Origin: CAWDVB01 sp963824105
GTDB lineage: Bacteria; Actinomycetota; Actinomycetes; Propionibacteriales; Nocardioidaceae
DNA: 64,000 bases
Assembly (NCBI GenBank): GCA_963824105.1
Contig: CAWGNN010000007.1
Location: 1 to 64,000, forward strand
Reading direction: 5' to 3'
How positions within the stretch are numbered: position 1 is the stretch's first letter; the number at the start of each line of letters is the position of its first letter. Made by a program: the position numbers and the translations under genes. The notes beneath the pieces were generated by a model. That model was not told the origin of the DNA. It saw only the letters and a list, made by a program, of their open reading frames with translations, and ran no database searches. Below are positions 59,942-64,000 of the stretch, piece by piece.

Positions 59942-60490
59942 TCAGCGGGCCACGCGCGGCAGCAGTCCGTCCGGGCACTCCTCGGCGTTGATCTCGAAGA
60001 GGCGGTGGTCCCGCCAGTCGTCGTCGATGTGCAGGTAGCGACGGGAGAAGCCGTACTCGCGGAGCCCGAGCTTCTCCACCACGCGCAGGCTCGCGGTGTT
60101 CTCCGGCCGGATCGCCACCTCGATCCGGTGCAGCCCCAGCCGCTTGAAACAGTGGTCGATGAGAAGGGCACACGCGATCGGCGTGATCCCGCGTCCGGCG
60201 TACTGCTCGTCAATCCAGTAGCCGGCCTGGCCGAACTGCGCCGACCCGCGCACGATGTTGCCCACCGTGACCTGGCCGACGAAGCGCCCACCGAACTCGA
60301 CGGCGGTGGGAACCATCCGCCCCAGATCGGCCTGCCAGCGCAGTTTCCGGACCAGCCCGCCGTACGACGTAGCACCCGGCGTCACCCCGGGCGGCAAGGT
60401 GGCTTCCCACGGGGCCAGCCAGTCGGCACCAAGGCTCCTGATCTGCTGCCAGGTGTCGGCGTCGGCCACCCGCAGCGAGCGGACTCGCAC
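59942..60490 (-). CDS. GNAT acetyltransferase, RimJ-like
   Basis: A protein of 182 residues from the GTG at 60490: RSLRVADADTWQQIRSLGAD, VGNIVRGSAQFGQAGYWIDE, the acetyl-CoA motif YAGRGITPIACALLI and ENTASLRVVEKLGLREYG. It resembles ribosomal-protein alanine N-acetyltransferases. The frame stays homology-like upstream (SWRRVDLRHGEVRVR), so the true start may overlap the MogA gene, perhaps with a rare start codon. Confidence 0.85.
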   Translation of the reverse strand: MRVRSLRVADADTWQQIRSLGADWLAPWEATLPPGVTPGATSYGGLVRKLRWQADLGRMVPTAVEFGGRFVGQVTVGNIVRGSAQFGQAGYWIDEQYAGRGITPIACALLIDHCFKRLGLHRIEVAIRPENTASLRVVEKLGLREYGFSRRYLHIDDDWRDHRLFEINAEECPDGLLPRVAR

Positions 60491-60537
60491 TTCGCCGTGG
60501 CGCAGATCGACCCGGCGCCAGGACCGCTCGAGGCCGA

Positions 60538-61008
60538 TCAGTGGTCGCTCCCGACGATCTGCTCGACCGCGTGCACCAGAATCGGCAGGAGCACCTCGAG
60601 CCCGTCCTTCACGCCGCCCCGAGAGCCGGGCAGGTTCACGATCAGTGCGTCTCCGGCGACTCCCGCCAGGCCACGCGACAGCGACGCCCCGAGGACGCCT
60701 TTCGAGACGCCGTGGGCGCGGATCGCTTCGGCGATGCCGGGGATCTCGCGGTCCAGCAACGGCCGGGTGACCTCGGGAGTGAGGTCGGTCGGGGTCAGCC
60801 CCGTGCCGCCGGTGGTCACCACGACCCGGGCGCCGGACTCGAGCGCCTCGGAGATGGCTCGCCCCACCGGCTCGCCGTCGCGCGCCACCACCGGCTCGGC
60901 GGTGTCGAATCCCGCCTCCCGCAACGCCGCCACGATCAGCGGTCCGGTCTCGTCGGCGTAGACGCCGGCAGCCGCTCGATTCGACGCGACGATGACGAAG
61001 CCCTTCAC
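60538..61008 (-). CDS. mog: Molybdenum cofactor biosynthesis protein MogA/MoaB
   Basis: A 156-residue MogA-fold protein with GGTGLTPTDLTPEVT (about 92-106) and the molybdopterin-binding GSRGGVKDGLEVLLP near the end. It adenylylates molybdopterin. The start overlaps the MoaC stop by 4 nt. Part of the conserved run moaC-mog with glp upstream. Confidence 0.9.
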   Translation of the reverse strand: MKGFVIVASNRAAAGVYADETGPLIVAALREAGFDTAEPVVARDGEPVGRAISEALESGARVVVTTGGTGLTPTDLTPEVTRPLLDREIPGIAEAIRAHGVSKGVLGASLSRGLAGVAGDALIVNLPGSRGGVKDGLEVLLPILVHAVEQIVGSDH

Positions 61009-61484
61009 GACGGTCGCACCCAGTCGCCGGACTTGCCGCCGGACTTGGACTCCACCCGGATGTCGCTGATCACCGTGGACTTGTCCACGGCCTTAACCAT
61101 GTCGACAACCGTGAGGGCCGCCACGCTGACGGCGGTCAGCGCCTCCATCTCGACGCCGGTCCGGTCCGCGGTCCGCACCGTCGCTGTGATCCGCACGCAG
61201 TCATCGTCGACCTCGAGGTCGACCTCGACACCGGCGATCGCCAGCGGGTGGCAGAGGGGGATCAGGTCGGGAGTCCGCTTCGCAGCCATGATCCCGGCGA
61301 CCCGCGCGACGCCGAGCGCGTCGCCCTTGGGCACCCCCTCGCCACGGAGCAGGCCGACCACCTCGGCAGAGACCAGCACCCGTCCCGTCGCCACCGCGGT
61401 CCGGGTGGTCACCTGCTTGCCGGACACGTCGACCATGCGAGCCGCTCCGGACTCGTCGACGTGGGTCAGACGCGGCTCGCTCAT
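61005..61484 (-). CDS. moaC: Cyclic pyranopterin monophosphate synthase MoaC
   Basis: A 159-residue MoaC: LTHVDESGAARMVDVSGKQV, then KRTPDLIPLCHPLAIAGVEV (the KxTxxLIPLCHPL active-site motif, about 75-95) and TGVEMEALTAVSVAALTVVD. It forms the pyranopterin ring in the first part of molybdenum cofactor synthesis together with MoaA, which is not in this window. One nucleotide separates it from glp. Confidence 0.95.
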   Translation of the reverse strand: MSEPRLTHVDESGAARMVDVSGKQVTTRTAVATGRVLVSAEVVGLLRGEGVPKGDALGVARVAGIMAAKRTPDLIPLCHPLAIAGVEVDLEVDDDCVRITATVRTADRTGVEMEALTAVSVAALTVVDMVKAVDKSTVISDIRVESKSGGKSGDWVRPS

Positions 61485-61485
61485 C

Positions 61486-62724
61486 TCAGAAGTTCCTGTC
61501 CAGGACCAGGACGTCGACCCGCGACCCCGCCTCGATGAACTCGACGTCGGTCGGGATCACGATGAGCGCGTTGGCGGCCGACAGCCCGCCCAGGAGATGG
61601 GAGCCGTGGCCACCCACGGGGGCGGCGTGGTTGCCCTTGCTGTCGGGGGTGAAGACGGCCCGGACGTACTGCTGACGGCCGGGGATCGAGCGCAGCGGGC
61701 CGGAGATCATCGCGCGGGTTGGAGGCCGTCGGTGCGGCGTGAGCCCCATCATCTTGCGGATCGCCGGGTGCACGAACACCTCGAACGACACGTACGCCGA
61801 GACCGGGTTGCCCGGGAGCGTGAAGATCGGAGTCCGGTCCTCGCCGACGAACCCGAACCCCTGCGGCTTCCCCGGCTGCATCGCTACCTCGCCGAACGCC
61901 ACCGTGCCGAGACCGGAGAGGACCTCCTTGACGACGTCGTAGTCGCCCTTGCTGACCCCGCCGCTGGTGACGACCAGGTCGGCCCGGACCAGCTGGTCAC
62001 TGAGCGTCTCGGAGAAGGTCTGCGGATCGTCCGGCACGATGCCGACCCGGTAGGCGATGGCGCCGACCGACCTGATCGCCGCAGCGAGCATGTGGGAGTT
62101 GGAGTCGTAGATCGAGTCCGGGGCCAGCCCGCTGCCGGGGTCACGCAGCTCGGACCCGGTGGAGATGACCACGACCCGTGGCCGCGGCCGAGCCTGAACA
62201 GAGGATCGACCGATCCCGGCGAGCAGTCCGATCTGCCGCGGGCCCAGGACCGACCCGTCGGCGAGGACCACGTCCCCGGCGGTGACGTCCTCACCCTTGG
62301 TCCGGATGTTGGCGCCTACCTTCGGCGCCCTGGTGATGGTCACCGCGACCGAGCCTCGGTCGGTCCACTCCACCGGCACCACCGCGTCGGCCCCGGAGGG
62401 CACGGGGGCTCCGGTCATGATCTTCACCGCGGTGCCGTTGTTCATCGCGTAGATGCTCGCCCGCCCGGCGGCGACCTCACCGACTACCGGCAGCGAGATC
62501 GGGTTGTCCTCCGACGCGCCTACCAGGTCCTCGTAGCAGACCGCGTAGCCGTCCATCGCCGAGTTGGTGAAGGACGGCAGGTCCATCGGGGCGACGACGT
62601 CCTCACAGATGGGCAGGCCCATCGCCTCGGACAGCGGCTGGTCGTAGGGCGGGAGCGGCTGGACCTCGGAGAGCAAACGCTCGGAGTACTCGTCGACAGG
62701 GGTCATCGGATAGGCGTCGGCCAT
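61486..62724 (-). CDS. glp: Gephyrin-like molybdotransferase Glp (MoeA family)
   Basis: A 412-residue MoeA protein: MoeA_N with DMPSFTNSAMDGYAV-type wording (DLPSFTNSAMDGYAVCYEDL, about 50-70), the MoCF domain TSGGVSKGDYDVVKEVL, and a C-terminal domain IV. It inserts molybdate into adenylylated molybdopterin; in actinobacteria Glp also binds FtsZ and the GlpR/SepX receptor, whose gene is at 57593. Confidence 0.92.
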   Translation of the reverse strand: MADAYPMTPVDEYSERLLSEVQPLPPYDQPLSEAMGLPICEDVVAPMDLPSFTNSAMDGYAVCYEDLVGASEDNPISLPVVGEVAAGRASIYAMNNGTAVKIMTGAPVPSGADAVVPVEWTDRGSVAVTITRAPKVGANIRTKGEDVTAGDVVLADGSVLGPRQIGLLAGIGRSSVQARPRPRVVVISTGSELRDPGSGLAPDSIYDSNSHMLAAAIRSVGAIAYRVGIVPDDPQTFSETLSDQLVRADLVVTSGGVSKGDYDVVKEVLSGLGTVAFGEVAMQPGKPQGFGFVGEDRTPIFTLPGNPVSAYVSFEVFVHPAIRKMMGLTPHRRPPTRAMISGPLRSIPGRQQYVRAVFTPDSKGNHAAPVGGHGSHLLGGLSAANALIVIPTDVEFIEAGSRVDVLVLDRNF

Positions 62725-62734
62725 GCCATGAACC

Positions 62735-64000
62735 CTAGACGCCCGCAGGCCCGCTCAGCGTGGTGCCGGCCGGGATGTGGCCGGGCGCGCCGTCCTCGCC
62801 GACCTCGACGTCGCCCACGCAGCGGACTCCGCCCTCGAAGGCCCAGTCGCCCCGCACCCGGAACGAGGTGGCCTCACGCAGCGACGGGACCCCCTCGGGG
62901 AAGCGGGCATCGAAGTCGGCAACCAGCTTGAAGGCCGGGTCCAGATCCACGAAGGGAATCGCCTCGGGGACCTGACGCAGCACGCCGTCGTCGGCGACGT
63001 CGTAGCAGTCGGACCGGACCACCAACAGGTCATCGGTCGTCTTGACCGGCACGAAGCGGTCGCGACCGACCTCGATCGTGGTGGAGCCCTCGAAGATCTC
63101 GATGGCGGCACCCATGGCGGTCTCGATCTGCACCACGTCGGGGGTCATCGGGTCGGTGGGGTCGACGGTCTTGACGTTCCGGATCATGGTCAGGCCGAGG
63201 ACACCATGACGCCGATCCAGCTCGGCCCGCATCGCCGCGACGTCGAACCACAGGTTGTTCGTGGAGGAGAAGCGGTGCCGACCCAGGTCGGCGAGGGCCT
63301 CGAGATCCTCGGGGAGGGTCTGCGCGGTCTCGCGCAGCACGATGCGTCCGTCGCTCTTGCGGCGGGCGAAGTGGCCCCCTTTGCGGTCGTTCGGCGTGCG
63401 GAGCACCGCCTCGATCGCGAAGGGAGCACCCGACTGCGCGAACCAGCCGGCGACCCTGGGGTCCGGGACCGCGCCGAGGTTGTCGGAGTTGGAGACGAAC
63501 ACCCGCTCGTAGCCCGCCTCGGCAAGCCGGTCCAGCAGGCCGGTGCCGCGCAGCGCCGTGTAGAGATCACCGTGCCCGGGGGGGCACCACTCCAGGTCGG
63601 GGTCCGCCGGCCACTCGACCGGCTCGAGCCCCTCGGCGAGGAGCTTGGGCTCCTTGTTCTGCAGGAACTCCAGCGGGAGTCCGTCGACCGCCAGGTCGGG
63701 GTACGCCGCCAGCGCGGCCAGTGTGTCGGCGCTGGTGCGGAAGCTGTTCATGAACAGTAGTGGCAGCCGCACGCCGTACCGCTCGCGTAGCGCGAGCACC
63801 TGACGTACGGCAATGTCCAGGAAGGTCAGCCCGTCACGGACCTCCACCAGCGACTTGGCCCGATCCAGGCCCATCGAGGTGCCGAGCCCGCCGTTGAGCT
63901 TGATCACCGCGGTGTGCGCCAGAGCCTCTCGTCCGGTGCTCTCCCCCACCTCGACGTCGGCGATCGCCTGCATGTCCAACGGATCGATGGTCGACTCCGG
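62735..64000 (-). CDS. UTP-glucose-1-phosphate uridylyltransferase, UDPGP type (5' end beyond window)
   Basis: The frame runs past the right edge without a convincing start; 421 codons are visible. Motifs are KLNGGLGTSMGLDRAKSL near the visible N-terminus (nucleotide loop), EFLQNKEPKLL, CPPGHGDLYTAL and VSNSDNLGAV, typical of eukaryotic-like UDPGP enzymes, not GalU. It makes UDP-glucose for envelope glycans. The gene precedes glp by 10 nt and probably shares its transcript. Confidence 0.9.
   Translation of the reverse strand, partial: PESTIDPLDMQAIADVEVGESTGREALAHTAVIKLNGGLGTSMGLDRAKSLVEVRDGLTFLDIAVRQVLALRERYGVRLPLLFMNSFRTSADTLAALAAYPDLAVDGLPLEFLQNKEPKLLAEGLEPVEWPADPDLEWCPPGHGDLYTALRGTGLLDRLAEAGYERVFVSNSDNLGAVPDPRVAGWFAQSGAPFAIEAVLRTPNDRKGGHFARRKSDGRIVLRETAQTLPEDLEALADLGRHRFSSTNNLWFDVAAMRAELDRRHGVLGLTMIRNVKTVDPTDPMTPDVVQIETAMGAAIEIFEGSTTIEVGRDRFVPVKTTDDLLVVRSDCYDVADDGVLRQVPEAIPFVDLDPAFKLVADFDARFPEGVPSLREATSFRVRGDWAFEGGVRCVGDVEVGEDGAPGHIPAGTTLSGPAGV

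Noticed and set aside
60541..62931. A 796-codon open frame on the plus strand
   Set aside because: Antisense to mog, moaC and glp, which have clear motifs and coupled starts; composition is shadow-like.

Overview
The window is high-GC actinobacterial DNA. The order SepX/GlpR, RimJ-type acetyltransferase, MogA, MoaC, Glp(MoeA) and a UDPGP-type UTP-glucose-1-phosphate uridylyltransferase (57.6-64 kb), the thiolase, acyl-CoA dehydrogenase and SDR rich content, and the strong Shine-Dalgarno sites and GTG starts point to Nocardioidaceae or close relatives. That placement is inference; no rRNA or marker gene is present to fix it.

Layout. 0-8.1 kb, minus strand: a D-2-hydroxyacid dehydrogenase, a SnoaL-like protein and a complete dipeptide-type ABC transporter whose fused double ATPase carries a one-base frameshift. 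8.2-22 kb: TetR, acyl-CoA dehydrogenase, two thiolases, SDRs, an acyl-CoA ligase and a branched-chain 2-oxoacid dehydrogenase operon (E1a-E1b-E2), mixed with remnants of an indolepyruvate oxidoreductase, E3, LivM, a P450 and a B12-binding mutase subunit. 22.2-26.5 kb: an EthD-like gene plus a ribose-type ABC transporter of visibly lower GC. 27.6-39.5 kb: a B12-dependent acyl-CoA mutase (two subunits) with its MeaB GTPase, a biotin-dependent acyl-CoA carboxylase, an AtuA-family protein, an AtuD-like acyl-CoA dehydrogenase, TetR and a FabL-like reductase. 40.3-48.6 kb: two MNT/HEPN pairs enclose a CarH-like B12 photoreceptor regulator with an 11-bp-periodic operator, a heme-like membrane protein, a small secreted protein and the pseudouridine operon psuK-psuG with a saccharopine-dehydrogenase-like gene. 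48.7-57.6 kb: an insertion-sequence zone ending at tRNA-Ala(CGC). 57.6-64 kb: conserved housekeeping genes.

How it works together (inference). The accessory part reads as a catabolic region for a branched or quaternary-carbon acid: uptake by two ABC systems, CoA activation (13980-15569), dehydrogenation, carbon-skeleton rearrangement by an unusual mutase, carboxylation and thiolysis. Several of these units share an imperfect palindrome (core CCAAAC-N4-GGTTG) found at seven places and suggesting one TetR-type regulon. Many decayed fragments, including an inverted decayed copy of the mutase promoter and 5' half, show that the region has been repeatedly rearranged.

The most unusual items are the mutase large subunit with a remodelled substrate pocket, the shared operator family, the CarH-like regulator lacking an expected light-state residue but facing an 11-bp-repeat operator, and an insertion sequence whose removal restores a secreted-protein gene exactly.
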